From Paenibacillus sp. J23TS9 (GTDB taxonomy: Bacteria; Bacillota; Bacilli; Paenibacillales; Paenibacillaceae), in the NCBI RefSeq assembly GCF_018403225.1, contig NZ_BOSG01000001.1:1612001-1676000 (forward strand): a DNA stretch of 64,000 nucleotides. The letters run 5' to 3'. Shown piece by piece: positions 18,101 through 26,620 of this stretch (the stretch's first letter is position 1; each line of letters opens with the position of its first letter). Both the position numbers and the translations under genes were made by a program. The notes under the pieces are model-generated. The model was not told where the DNA came from. It ran no database searches and worked only from the letters and a program-made list of their open reading frames with translations.

Positions 18101-19699
18101 CGTATCGATCTCGGGAATAATGTTGATGCCGTATTTGCGGCCCAGTCGCTGCAAATCGCGGAATTCCTCCTTCGTATAGTAACCGTCCTGACTCGTTAGG
18201 CCTGGGTACCGATCGCTCTCCAGACGGAAGGCGGAACGTTTACCATCCGGAAAAGGTGCTCCTACATCGTCATTCAAATGAATTTGCAAATCCGTCATTT
18301 TGTACCAGGACAGCATTTTGACGTATTTGCGTAAAAAATCAATCGTGTAAAACTTCCGTGCCACGTCGATCATGAGCCCCCGGGTCTCGTATTTGGGATA
18401 ATCATGCGATAACCCTTTCGGCAGTTGATCATGCCCGGCGTCCTGCTTCAGAATCTGAAGAACGGAGCGCGTTCCCCAGAGGACTCCTTTTTCGGTCGGG
18501 GCCGCTATGGAAGCGTAATCATTTATATCCAGCACGTATCCTTCGGCTCCCAGATAGTTTAGGGAAGGATCAAGGGTTAGATAGAGATCCCCATTCGACG
18601 GAGAGCCTTGACGGGTCTCCAGATCCAAACCGCTGACATCCTTCAAATCCTCTTTAAGTATGTCCGCTGTCGTCTGTAAGGCCGCATCATTAACTACGAT
18701 GTTTGAAGCAGGTGTCAGCGTGAACTGTCCGGTATCTCCAACCCATTCCCGCAGCGATGGAATGACTCTTGGCTCCGGATTCTGCTCTGTCCCGGGCGAA
18801 TAGATTCCGGGTACCGTCACTTCGAAAGAGGCCGTTATGCCTTTCTCTTCCGATTTCGCTTCATTCTGCACCTGCAGTATGACATGGACCTTGCGATCCA
18901 CTAACGGAGGATGTATGACGGCATCTTTATCGATCACAGGCAGCGCATCGCTGCCATAGACGGATACGCGGTACCCGGCGGGAACCTCGGGCAGTGTAAG
19001 CTTGGTTTGTCCTTCGGCAATCGGCTCAAGACCGGTGATGCCCTGGATGATTTTCGCGATATGATCCTCCTCAAACACTTGAAACTCATAAAAGGAATAA
19101 CCATAATAGATGCCTTCGACCGGAGCTCGTTCCACCCCTTGGAATTTTACGAATCTCGCCGGTCTGCTTGGAAAATCAAGAACGTCTTTTCCCCCGCTGC
19201 AATCGATCAAACTATCATCGTCCTTGATATTATTCCATTGTTCGCCGTCGATAGATGTGTAGATTTGATACGATTTGGCTGGTGTTTGCCAATGAATCAC
19301 CACCTGGCCGATATCCTTCGTTTCCCCTAAATCCACGACGAACCACTGGTCGTCCGTCTTTGCCGATGACCAGCGCGTGCCCATGTTCCCGTCTACGGCA
19401 TATTCGGGGAATAATCCGTAGTCTACTTCGTTGCCAGAGACTTTAACCGGCTTTTTTAAAGCATAGTTTTCTTTTCCCGCTTCAGATAAAGCGGTTTCAG
19501 AATACGTGGCGTCAACAACTGTTTGCTGCATTTCCGTTTGTTCATCGGCTGTCGGTTCCTCTATAGCAAACGGAGAGGGTTCATTGACGCTTTCTTCGGC
19601 AACAGCTGCTGGCGGATACGACGAAAAAACAATCGTGAATAACAGTACAAGTGCTGAAAACATAGAGATTCCCGGTTTCAAAGGCTGTCCAGAGTTCAT
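15173..19699 (-). CDS. S-layer-anchored multidomain GH20 beta-N-acetylhexosaminidase-like protein
   Basis: A 1508-residue secreted protein. Order: signal peptide (1-34), F5/8C discoidin domain (78-212), linking beta domain, GH20 N-terminal domain (about 312-425), GH20 TIM barrel (about 428-750), LamG/concanavalin-like domain (785-957), second F5/8C (965-1098), glycine-rich linker (1145-1165), ZU5-like domain (1175-1318), and three SLH repeats (1329-1372, 1389-1438, 1452-1500). The catalytic pair Asp593-Glu594 sits in HVGTDEY; the aspartate orients the substrate acetamido group and the glutamate is the acid. The family removes terminal GlcNAc/GalNAc or lacto-N-biose units. The SLH repeats should hold it to pyruvylated wall polymer. 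HVGTDEY differs from the common HxGGDE, so specificity may differ. Start ATG 19699 after GAGGATAG. Confidence 0.93.
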   Translation of the reverse strand: MNSGQPLKPGISMFSALVLLFTIVFSSYPPAAVAEESVNEPSPFAIEEPTADEQTEMQQTVVDATYSETALSEAGKENYALKKPVKVSGNEVDYGLFPEYAVDGNMGTRWSSAKTDDQWFVVDLGETKDIGQVVIHWQTPAKSYQIYTSIDGEQWNNIKDDDSLIDCSGGKDVLDFPSRPARFVKFQGVERAPVEGIYYGYSFYEFQVFEEDHIAKIIQGITGLEPIAEGQTKLTLPEVPAGYRVSVYGSDALPVIDKDAVIHPPLVDRKVHVILQVQNEAKSEEKGITASFEVTVPGIYSPGTEQNPEPRVIPSLREWVGDTGQFTLTPASNIVVNDAALQTTADILKEDLKDVSGLDLETRQGSPSNGDLYLTLDPSLNYLGAEGYVLDINDYASIAAPTEKGVLWGTRSVLQILKQDAGHDQLPKGLSHDYPKYETRGLMIDVARKFYTIDFLRKYVKMLSWYKMTDLQIHLNDDVGAPFPDGKRSAFRLESDRYPGLTSQDGYYTKEEFRDLQRLGRKYGINIIPEIDTPGHSRAFTTYDPSLGKDSFLDITKPAATEFITNLFDEYIDGYGSDKEPTFLGPDVHVGTDEYAGGSNEDFRKYMDTLIQHINDKGKHPYVWGGLKQFAGTTPVSNQATMAVWYEPYEGPQQAMDEGYDIINTDTNYMYLVPRLYRDYLDTPLLYREWEPVKWLGVTLPYGLPQLKGGMFALWNDISYASGISMDDSHARMLPAMQVLSEKMWQGARDGADYNAFMKAASTIGDAPNTDLSHRIDVDNPDGNVINYTFEDGFQDVSGNHMDGAATNVTLEEGKYGKGAAFHGGQSYIQTPLNPLWFGWTVSMWIKPDADNPDDAVLMESPNGTIKLKQGKTGKLGFSKEGYDSVFQYEVPVNRWTHILLTGNQIGVSLYVNGNEYMEKLGQPVPLIQTLVLPAGKIGSDTNAFKGMIDNFQIYNRYTPLLDVNNFSLQAKAESSPLEADVLTPDKAIDGNLSTRWSSAYDDASWMIIDLGQSRKINKINIAWETQAEKFKLLVSEDKQSWTNVKPNDEILRSNGKLDTIDFDPIEARYVKFQGVERRPVGDTKYGYSIYELEVYGDDLMVSYNETIRLAELLLASGKGDPALRSQLLAMLDRYPYQFEAVAETLKDLVSRLKASIEEKPTDPGAANGGTASSGGGGNAGGGGTSANVDEAEISLNPGKPGILTLGDRVTIQIPTDAVKTPARLHIRKLENTEPVMKDKAGAISPAYELTLTPGGSFEKAVRMSISFDSSNLKANQKASIFFYDPSSKKWIEVGGTASASIIQADVMKTGIYAVFAVGTEAPQPVSGTFTDTARHWASDDIVKAVQLGIVTGYPDGMFRPDGKVTRAEFAAMVARALKLQGSGSIVTFKDAVSIGDWARMPIAQAVEAGIVNGYEDGTFRPNAFIQRDEMVTMVARALKLESIEGGKAKTAFADDASIPAWAKNAIQAAALEGLIQGRSGNLFDADETATRAEAVTIMLKAADYKSR

Positions 19700-19944
19700 G
19701 TTCTATCCTCATTTCGTTAAGTGAAATGGCAATAAACGCTCTCCTTGCAAAATCCATGATTACGGTACATCGCATTCCAAAGCGACCGTACGTTCCTTGT
19801 TTCGCAGCCTTCAATCTCCATAATCAATAGTCAATTATAGCCCCCCCTTTTGTTTGGATTACTGTTTATCATAAAGGCCATTTTCATAGATTCAGAAGAG
19901 ACTTCTCATGACATCGATATACTTTTGTTGATTTTCCCCTAAAT

Positions 19945-19979
19945 TAGATACATGTATATTCCTTATATACATGTATCTA
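19945..19979. repeat. Perfect 15-bp inverted repeat built of two ATACATGTAT palindromes
   Basis: Arms TAGATACATGTATAT and ATATACATGTATCTA are exact reverse complements around the five bases TCCTT. Each arm contains the 10-bp palindrome ATACATGTAT (19948-19957 and 19967-19976), giving two sites 19 bp apart, nearly two helical turns. No T-run follows on either strand, which argues against a terminator and for a cooperative operator between the divergent GH20 and GH16 genes. Confidence 0.6.
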
Positions 19980-20196
19980 GCGTATTAAATTCTTCAAAAA
20001 GATATCTCGAATTGAGGGGGCTTGGAGTGAAATCAAACCAGCACAAGCTGATCGGGAGACACGTGATTTGAGCGCCCGGATATTCCAAGACCGTTTCAAA
20101 AAAATAATGATCTGAACCCGAAAAAATGAGACAAAACCCAAAATATAGCGCCTATTCATCCGCATAAGGTATTCGATAAAATGAAGATACTTCCTT

Positions 20197-20211
20197 TCGT
20201 AAGCGCTTTCT
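20197..20211 (+). promoter_or_regulatory. Probable catabolite-response element (cre) upstream of GH16
   Basis: TCGTAAGCGCTTTCT matches the cre consensus WTGNAARCGNWWWCA at all but two positions and keeps the central AAGCG core. It lies about 50 bp upstream of the GH16 start, consistent with CcpA repression of a secreted glucanase. Confidence 0.4.
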
Positions 20212-20261
20212 TGTTGTGCTGCTAATTCTGGAAGTACCAATATTTTTCAGGGAGGGAAAAA

Positions 20262-22883
20262 ATGAAGCTTTTTTTTACGACGAAAAGGATGTTTAGGAAA
20301 AAGACATGGAGTTTGTTGCTGGTGCTCTTGCTGCTGACTGGTCCCGGCCTGTGGCCTACTTTGAAGGTACAGGCCGCAGCTGGATCCACCATCTCCTCGA
20401 TGTCTTACTTTTCGGCTGCAGATGGGCCTGTCATCACAAAATCAGGGGTTGGCCAGGCCAGTTATGGGTTTGTGATGCCTGTTTTCAACGGAGGCTCTGC
20501 CACCTGGAATGATGTTGTCCAAGACTTGGGCGTCAATGTGAAAGTAAACGGCAACTGGGTCGATATCGACAGCGTCGGAAGCTTTGTCTATAACCAGAAC
20601 TGGGGTCACTGGAATGACGGCGGCTTTACGGGCTATTGGTTCACGCTCTCTGCAACAACCGAGATTCAGCTGTACTCCAAAGCAAATGGGGTTAAACTGG
20701 AATACCAACTTGTTTTTCAGAACATCAACAAAACAACCATCACCGCGATGACGCCGACGCAAGGTCCGCAAATTACGGCGAGTTTAACAGGCGGTGCCGG
20801 CTTCACCTACCCTACTTTCAACAATGATCCTGCCATAACCTATGCAGCTGTTGCGGATGATTTGAAGGTATATGTGAAACCTGTCAATACAAGCGAATGG
20901 ATCGATATCGATAACAATGCAGCAAGCGGCTGGATTTATGATCAAAACTTCGGTCAATTCACCGATGGCGGCGGAGGCTACTGGTTCAACGTGACCGAGT
21001 CGATCAACGTCAAATTACAATCGAAGACATCTTCGGCAAACCTCGTATATACCATCACCTTTGATAAACCTGCAAGAAATTCGTTTGTGCTGACGCCTTA
21101 TGACGGTACGACCTATACAGCCAACGAGAGCGGCGCCATCGGCATCCCGCTTCCGAAAATTGACGGCGGTGCGCCGATCGGAACGGAGCTTGGCAATTTC
21201 ATATACCAGATCAAGATCAACGGCAGCTGGGTCGATCTGGACAATTCGAGCCAAAGCGGATTCATGTATGCTTCGAACGGCTATAATAACATGTCCAATG
21301 CCAATCAGTGGGGATATTGGTCCGATTATATCTATGGCCTGTGGTTTCAGCCGATCCAAGTGGATATGCAGATTCGCATCGGCTATCCGCTGAATGGGCA
21401 ATCCGGCGGCAATATCGGCAGCAATTACGTCACGTATACCTTCATCGGCAATCCGAATGCTCCCCGCCCGGATGTCAGCGATCAGGAGGATATTCTTGTT
21501 GGAACACCAAGCGACCCTGCCATTAACGGCATGAATCTCATATGGCAGGATGAATTTAACGGAACGCAGCTTGATCAAAGCAAATGGAGCTATGAACAAG
21601 GATATTATCTCAATGACGATCCCAATACCTGGGGTTGGGGCAATGCGGAACTGGAATATTATACGGATCATGCGCAAAATGTGTTTGTTCAGGATGGAAA
21701 GTTAACTATCAGAGCCTTGAACGAGCCCAAATCGTTTCCGCAAGATCCGAACCGAAATGCCCAGTATTCCTCCGGCAAGATCAATACCAAAGATCATTTT
21801 TCATTCAAGTACGGCCGGGTGGATTTCCGTGCCAAGCTACCAACAGGCAACGGGATCTGGCCTGCGCTTTGGATGCTTCCGAAAGATAATATATATGGCA
21901 CGTGGGCCTCATCCGGCGAAATCGACGTCATGGAAGCCAGGGGACGCTTGCCTGGCGCTACGAGCGGCACCGTACATTTTGGCGGAACGTGGCCGGCAAA
22001 CCAGTATCTCTCGAGCGAGTATCATTTCCCTCAAGGGCAAACCATCGCGAGCGACTATCATGTATATTCGGTCGTCTGGGAAGAGGATGACATCAAATGG
22101 TATGTGGACGGCAAGTTCTTCTTTAAAGTGACCCGGGATCAATGGTATTCCGCGGCAGCGCCGAACAATCCAAACGCGCCTTTCGATCAGTCGTTCTACC
22201 TTATTATGAATCTGGCGGTCGGCGGAAACTTTGACGGCGGACGGACCCCGGATCCGTCCGATATTCCAGCAACGATGCAGGTGGATTATGTACGTGTGTA
22301 TAAAGAAGGAAATAGCCAGAATCCTGGAAACATACCGGTTACCGGCGTCACAGTGAATCCGGCCGCCTCACAGGTGGAAGTAGGTCAGACCACGCAATTG
22401 AATGCCAGCGTTTCTCCATCCAATGCAACAAATACTCAGGTAACATGGTCTGTCTCCAATAGCGGCATCGCTTCCGTGAATCAGAGCGGCCTCGTGACCG
22501 GACTTGTTCCGGGGACAACCACCGTTACGGCAATGACCGCCGACGGCAACAAAGCATCCAGCGCCACGATCACCGTCGTACCTCCTCCTTCGACCGTTAT
22601 CGTCATCGGCGATGAGGTAAAAGGCTTGAAGAAAACCGGCGATGAATTGGTGTTCTACGTCAATGGCGCAACCTTTGCCGATTTACACTATAAGGTGAAT
22701 AACGGCGTGCAATTGAACGTAGCCATGACATCTGCGGGGAATAGCAATTACACCTATCCTGTCCATAACCTGAAGCAGGGGGATACCATCGAGTACTTCT
22801 TTACCTATAATCCTGGGCAAGGGGCACTGGATACCCCTTGGCAGACATACGTTCATGGGGTAACTCAAGGGAAGCCGGAGTAA
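20262..22883 (+). CDS. Secreted GH16 endo-beta-1,3-glucanase (laminarinase) with repeats, Big_2 and CBM56
   Basis: An 873-residue secreted enzyme. It has a signal peptide (1-38) and three related N-terminal modules of about 110-135 residues (about 50-155, 160-270, 275-398), each with a NGSWVDID-like strand and a GxWxDG...YWF segment. A GH16 domain follows (about 425-682) with catalytic GEIDVME (Glu553, Asp555, Glu558). Then come a Big_2 Ig-like domain (about 692-775) and a C-terminal region (about 785-870) resembling CBM56, which binds beta-1,3-glucan. The GEIDxME form is that of laminarinases/lichenases. It should cut beta-1,3- or mixed beta-glucans of fungi, algae or plants outside the cell. 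Start ATG 20262 after AGGGAGGG. Confidence 0.93.
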   Translation: MKLFFTTKRMFRKKTWSLLLVLLLLTGPGLWPTLKVQAAAGSTISSMSYFSAADGPVITKSGVGQASYGFVMPVFNGGSATWNDVVQDLGVNVKVNGNWVDIDSVGSFVYNQNWGHWNDGGFTGYWFTLSATTEIQLYSKANGVKLEYQLVFQNINKTTITAMTPTQGPQITASLTGGAGFTYPTFNNDPAITYAAVADDLKVYVKPVNTSEWIDIDNNAASGWIYDQNFGQFTDGGGGYWFNVTESINVKLQSKTSSANLVYTITFDKPARNSFVLTPYDGTTYTANESGAIGIPLPKIDGGAPIGTELGNFIYQIKINGSWVDLDNSSQSGFMYASNGYNNMSNANQWGYWSDYIYGLWFQPIQVDMQIRIGYPLNGQSGGNIGSNYVTYTFIGNPNAPRPDVSDQEDILVGTPSDPAINGMNLIWQDEFNGTQLDQSKWSYEQGYYLNDDPNTWGWGNAELEYYTDHAQNVFVQDGKLTIRALNEPKSFPQDPNRNAQYSSGKINTKDHFSFKYGRVDFRAKLPTGNGIWPALWMLPKDNIYGTWASSGEIDVMEARGRLPGATSGTVHFGGTWPANQYLSSEYHFPQGQTIASDYHVYSVVWEEDDIKWYVDGKFFFKVTRDQWYSAAAPNNPNAPFDQSFYLIMNLAVGGNFDGGRTPDPSDIPATMQVDYVRVYKEGNSQNPGNIPVTGVTVNPAASQVEVGQTTQLNASVSPSNATNTQVTWSVSNSGIASVNQSGLVTGLVPGTTTVTAMTADGNKASSATITVVPPPSTVIVIGDEVKGLKKTGDELVFYVNGATFADLHYKVNNGVQLNVAMTSAGNSNYTYPVHNLKQGDTIEYFFTYNPGQGALDTPWQTYVHGVTQGKPE

Positions 22884-22925
22884 GACCGACAGATCATGTC
22901 GTACGCTCGTTCTAGAATAAAGAAT

Positions 22926-22964
22926 AAAAAAGGGCTGCTTCATGTATGAAGCAGCCCTTTTTTA
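22926..22964 (+). terminator. Bidirectional terminator between converging GH16 and PL6 genes
   Basis: AAAAGGGCTGCTTCA / TGAAGCAGCCCTTTT with a four-base loop and T-runs on both strands. It closes the GH16 gene on the plus strand and the GH88-PL6 operon on the minus strand. Confidence 0.9.
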
Positions 22965-23056
22965 TCATCAATGTACTTATCCCACCAATCAACTATTCCA
23001 GAGTTCACCATAACGTTATTTGGTCAGCGTGATGCAACAAATTATCTTTTAGAACC

Positions 23057-25429
23057 TCATTTTAATAAGGCTCTTGGACCGACATCGGCCGGCAGTAACG
23101 GACGGTTGGTCTTCGCACCGCCAGCGTGGTATTCATCGGCGCCGACATCCGGCGCATAGCGCATCTGCCCATCCATATCGTCAAGAGCAAAAAACGGACT
23201 GACGGCTGCATCAATGGCAGGGCTGTAAACCGACAAGCGGATTAATCCGTCAATGCCGCGTACTAATCGCAGATCTTCTTTTTTGATCATCCCGCTGACA
23301 ACGGGATTATTCGAAGCCGACGCGATTCCTTCGATCTTATTGCCTTTATAGTCAGGCCGTTCGACTTCCGGGGATTTCATCATCGCACTGGTTTCATTAA
23401 AAATTGTGCCTGCATTGCTGAAAATCAAATTGTTGTATATTTTCGTTCCCACAGGCTGATAGGTTCTGCCTCCAAGGGTGATTGCTGGCGTGCTGTTGCC
23501 TACGTTGACAATCGTATTGTGGAAGATCTGGACATTATATTGTCTCCAGTGTCCGCGCAGGAGCTCTGTCCGTTCCTCTTCCGGAAGATTATTCAGCACG
23601 GCGGTTTGCTCATGTTCTCCTCCCCAGCGTACGGTTGGGTTCGTACTACCTTCCGGCCCCCCGTCATGTGTTCCACCGTCCAGTCGAATCACTTTGTCGG
23701 TAAGCCCTTCCATATAATTGTTGAAAATTTTATGATCATTGCCGTATATGCGGAAACCGCTGAGACCCGGCGTTTTACCGTCCCCGAGAATGAAATTGCC
23801 GTAGAAGCTGTTGCGGTTGCCGTGCCGGGATACAATACCGCCGTAGGAATTGCGGATCGTATTATAGCGGACGATATTGTCGCTGCTTTTCACCGAAATG
23901 ATTTCATCTTCCCCATTCAATCCATCAAACAAATTATGCTGAATCGTTACATGACCGGAATACAAGGAGAGACTGGATAATCCTAGACGGATCGCTTCCA
24001 AACCGTTGCTGACCCGTGGACCGATGTCATGAAAATGGTTGTATTCGATCACATCGTATTGCGAGATGCTTTGTCCGCTGTGCCCTTCGCCATCATAAAT
24101 CACCACCGCGCCAAAACCTTTCTTCGGACCGATATCATTATACGCAATACGGTTGTGACTGCTTTTCCCTTCCACCCGGATATAATGACGGTTGGTTCCA
24201 TTGTCTGTCAGCAGCTTGTTGTCTTCATATGGTGTGGGACCGCTGTAAACCTCGCCCTTTGGATCATAGCTGCTTTCACCATACCTGCAGCTTCCATTGA
24301 CGTTAACGAGGCACCATACGGAACGATTATCCACCTTGAATCTGTATTCCTGGCTGGTCTCATCGAGCGCGAAGGTATTACCCAGAATTGAGATATGGCT
24401 TGAACTTTGCAGCTGCACTCCAGGATGAACGCCTGTCAGTGCACGGCTGGCGAGACCCCGATCCGTCAAGGTCTGATTCCCGTTCTCATCTCCGATTCCG
24501 TTCACGAACTTCAGTCCGCTTACCTCAACGTAGCTAGAATCCTCAATATGGATGTAGCTGTTTCCTGCAATCAACGCTTTACCGGGATGAACGGCCGTTA
24601 TCCGGATCGGATAAGCTGCTGAACCATGCTTTTCTTTAATCACGAATGGCCCATTTTGTTCATAAGATCCATCCTTCAGCTCAATCGATGTTCCGCTGGC
24701 CGCCTGGTCGAGGGCCTGCTGCAGCTCGCTGCCTGTGCTGACTTTAACATGCTTGAATACCGGAGGCTCTACATCACCTTCATTGACAATTCCCCCTTCG
24801 GCAGGAGGCGAAGTCGGTTCTCCCGTCTCCGGCGGAGTCCCCGTATACCATTCCACCTCCATGATGCTGTTCCAATTTCCCGAGCTTCCGCTGGCGTTGT
24901 TTCCATATCCCTTAAGACGCAAATATCTGGTCTCTGTCGGTTGATCCAGCATATAGGTTTGCAGGATGCTATCCTCCGGCTGGAGCTGGCGGCTCGACTG
25001 TTTTTGGAGCACGGTCTTTCCGGAACTGAATTCGGGCGTATCCGATGCCGTGATTTCGAAGCTGGAAAGGCGTTCGCGCGCATTCAAAAAAGCAATTTTT
25101 ACATAAGTGACCTTCTGCGGCTGATTCAGATCGAATTGAAGCCATTCTCCTTGTCCGGATGCAGACCAGCGGCTTTGCTGGCTGTTCTCATCCTCGCCCC
25201 AAATTCCATCCACGACATTCGCCGGCACATAGTTCGTATTCGGCTGGTATGAGCTGGCCGTAACAGCCCCTACTGCTAATTTCATTTCTTCTCCTCCCTT
25301 CCCGCTTGCGGCACTCATAACTTGTGAAGGTTGTACTGTTAGGGATCCCAGGATCAGCAGGAAAGCCAATCCCAAGCAAATTCCTGTGAAATATCGCCGG
25401 TTCCGCATTTTTGTCAATAACGTATCCAA
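23057..25429 (-). CDS. Secreted PL6-family polysaccharide lyase with F5/8C domain
   Basis: About 790 residues. A signal peptide (about 1-40) is followed by an F5/8C discoidin domain (about 50-198), a linker, and a right-handed parallel beta-helix (about 225-750) of the chondroitinase B / alginate lyase PL6 family. The catalytic base and acid of this family are visible as Lys in EIISVKSS (about 514) and Arg in GIVSRHGN (about 535). These lyases cut next to uronic acids by beta-elimination, leaving a 4,5-unsaturated end. It directly follows the GH88 gene, whose product removes such ends. The start is taken as TTG 25429 after AAAGGTGG; a GTG at 25435 overlaps that site. Substrate could be dermatan/chondroitin-like, alginate-like or a bacterial exopolysaccharide. 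Confidence 0.88.
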   Translation of the reverse strand: MDTLLTKMRNRRYFTGICLGLAFLLILGSLTVQPSQVMSAASGKGGEEMKLAVGAVTASSYQPNTNYVPANVVDGIWGEDENSQQSRWSASGQGEWLQFDLNQPQKVTYVKIAFLNARERLSSFEITASDTPEFSSGKTVLQKQSSRQLQPEDSILQTYMLDQPTETRYLRLKGYGNNASGSSGNWNSIMEVEWYTGTPPETGEPTSPPAEGGIVNEGDVEPPVFKHVKVSTGSELQQALDQAASGTSIELKDGSYEQNGPFVIKEKHGSAAYPIRITAVHPGKALIAGNSYIHIEDSSYVEVSGLKFVNGIGDENGNQTLTDRGLASRALTGVHPGVQLQSSSHISILGNTFALDETSQEYRFKVDNRSVWCLVNVNGSCRYGESSYDPKGEVYSGPTPYEDNKLLTDNGTNRHYIRVEGKSSHNRIAYNDIGPKKGFGAVVIYDGEGHSGQSISQYDVIEYNHFHDIGPRVSNGLEAIRLGLSSLSLYSGHVTIQHNLFDGLNGEDEIISVKSSDNIVRYNTIRNSYGGIVSRHGNRNSFYGNFILGDGKTPGLSGFRIYGNDHKIFNNYMEGLTDKVIRLDGGTHDGGPEGSTNPTVRWGGEHEQTAVLNNLPEEERTELLRGHWRQYNVQIFHNTIVNVGNSTPAITLGGRTYQPVGTKIYNNLIFSNAGTIFNETSAMMKSPEVERPDYKGNKIEGIASASNNPVVSGMIKKEDLRLVRGIDGLIRLSVYSPAIDAAVSPFFALDDMDGQMRYAPDVGADEYHAGGAKTNRPLLPADVGPRALLK

Positions 25430-25466
25430 GTGCACTCCACCTTTCCGAAATGAAGGGTATAGATTG

Positions 25467-26591
25467 CTAGAAAGTACGATGTGACCAACCCTTGAGTTTG
25501 GCCAGAGATTCCACGTAATAATAATCCCCGTAAATCAAAGATACATTGACATTGACTCCCTCAGGCTTATGCCCTGTCGCACCGTGCAAAATGCCTTCAT
25601 GGCCAGCGTCGTTAAACGCTGCGTATGCCTCGGATAAAGAAGCCAAAATGCGTTCAGCCGCTTGACGGTATATCGTACCGACTTCCGGTACTGTTAATGC
25701 GGCAAGCTCCAGCAAGCCGGAAGCGGCAATCGCCGCAGCGGAAGTATCACGCGGCTCCGACTCCGGATTCGGCACGCGGAAATCCCAAGGCGGAACCATA
25801 TCCTCCGGCAATGAGGCAATAAAGTGATGGGCTACCCGCTGGGATGCATGCAGATATCGGATATCCCCTGTAGACCGGTACGTATTTGCCATGCCGTACA
25901 ATGCCCACGCATTCCCCCTTGACCAGCAGGAATCCGGCGCGTACCCCTGCCAGCCTTTGTATTCAAGCATTTCGCCGTTAGCCGGATCAAATACCGCGAC
26001 ATGGCAGGTAGAGCCGTCCGGACGAATCATATGCTTCAGAGCCATATCGGCATGCGCTTTGGCAATATGGCTGAAGCGCGGATCACCGCTTTCCTCTGCG
26101 GCCCAGAACAAAAGGGACAAATTCATGAGGCAGTCGATTATCGCCCAGCCCGGCATATCCCGGTTCCAGGCACGCAGATATTGTCCAGCGAGGTTGAAGC
26201 GTCCCGCCAAAAAATTGGCTGCTGTCAGTCCTCTCCGTTTGCCATCGATATCATTGGTAAGCTTATGCTTCAGAATGGAGGTCGGAAGGAATTGAAACCC
26301 GACGTCATGATGAAAACGGTTCTCCTCCAGCATCAGCCGCTCCATGCGGATATCAAAGTCCCAAGCAGCGTTCCGGTACTTCTCTTCCCCTGTCATATCA
26401 TAATAGATCCAGAGCATTCCCGGCCAAAAGCCGGATATCCAATTATCCAAGGTCAATCCGTCATATTCCCCGTTTTTCGCCGCATGAGGTGCCAGCTCCG
26501 GCCCTCTGGCCATTAACTGGTCTACCTTTTGCTGCGCCTGTCTCCACCATAGTTCCAGATTCTTATCCTTCTCAGCCGCAAGCTTAGCCAT
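25467..26591 (-). CDS. GH88 unsaturated glucuronyl hydrolase
   Basis: A 374-residue (alpha/alpha)6-barrel enzyme without signal peptide, so cytoplasmic. The two catalytic aspartates of the family appear in RFHHDVGF (about Asp96) and WAIIDCLMN (about Asp153). The barrel signatures LDNWISGFWPGMLWIYY and DSCWSRGNAWALYGMA are clear. It hydrates and removes the 4,5-unsaturated uronate left at the non-reducing end by polysaccharide lyases. The start is ATG 26591, six bases after AAGGAGGT. It lies 37 bp before the PL6 gene and 29 bp after the permease, so it sits in the transporter operon. The lyase plus GH88 pair makes the pathway logic clear even though the polymer is not known. Confidence 0.92.
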   Translation of the reverse strand: MAKLAAEKDKNLELWWRQAQQKVDQLMARGPELAPHAAKNGEYDGLTLDNWISGFWPGMLWIYYDMTGEEKYRNAAWDFDIRMERLMLEENRFHHDVGFQFLPTSILKHKLTNDIDGKRRGLTAANFLAGRFNLAGQYLRAWNRDMPGWAIIDCLMNLSLLFWAAEESGDPRFSHIAKAHADMALKHMIRPDGSTCHVAVFDPANGEMLEYKGWQGYAPDSCWSRGNAWALYGMANTYRSTGDIRYLHASQRVAHHFIASLPEDMVPPWDFRVPNPESEPRDTSAAAIAASGLLELAALTVPEVGTIYRQAAERILASLSEAYAAFNDAGHEGILHGATGHKPEGVNVNVSLIYGDYYYVESLAKLKGWSHRTF

Positions 26592-26620
26592 AGCTGACCT
26601 CCTTGTTTGATCTGTAAGGT

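Larger units (their letters stand above)
19700..20261. other. Divergent intergenic region between GH20 and GH16 genes
   Basis: 562 bp with no supportable gene; a minus-strand frame at 19977-20240 lacks a ribosome binding site and any recognisable product. The region holds the duplicated-palindrome element at 19945 and a cre-like site at 20197, and must contain the divergent promoters of two large secreted enzymes. Confidence 0.6.

Noticed and set aside
19945..19979. Reading the 35-bp dyad as a terminator
   Set aside because: No T-run on either strand and it lies in a divergent promoter region, not after a gene.
19977..20240. An 87-codon minus-strand frame upstream of the GH16 gene
   Set aside because: Lacks a ribosome binding site and overlaps the presumed promoter, cre site and dyad element.
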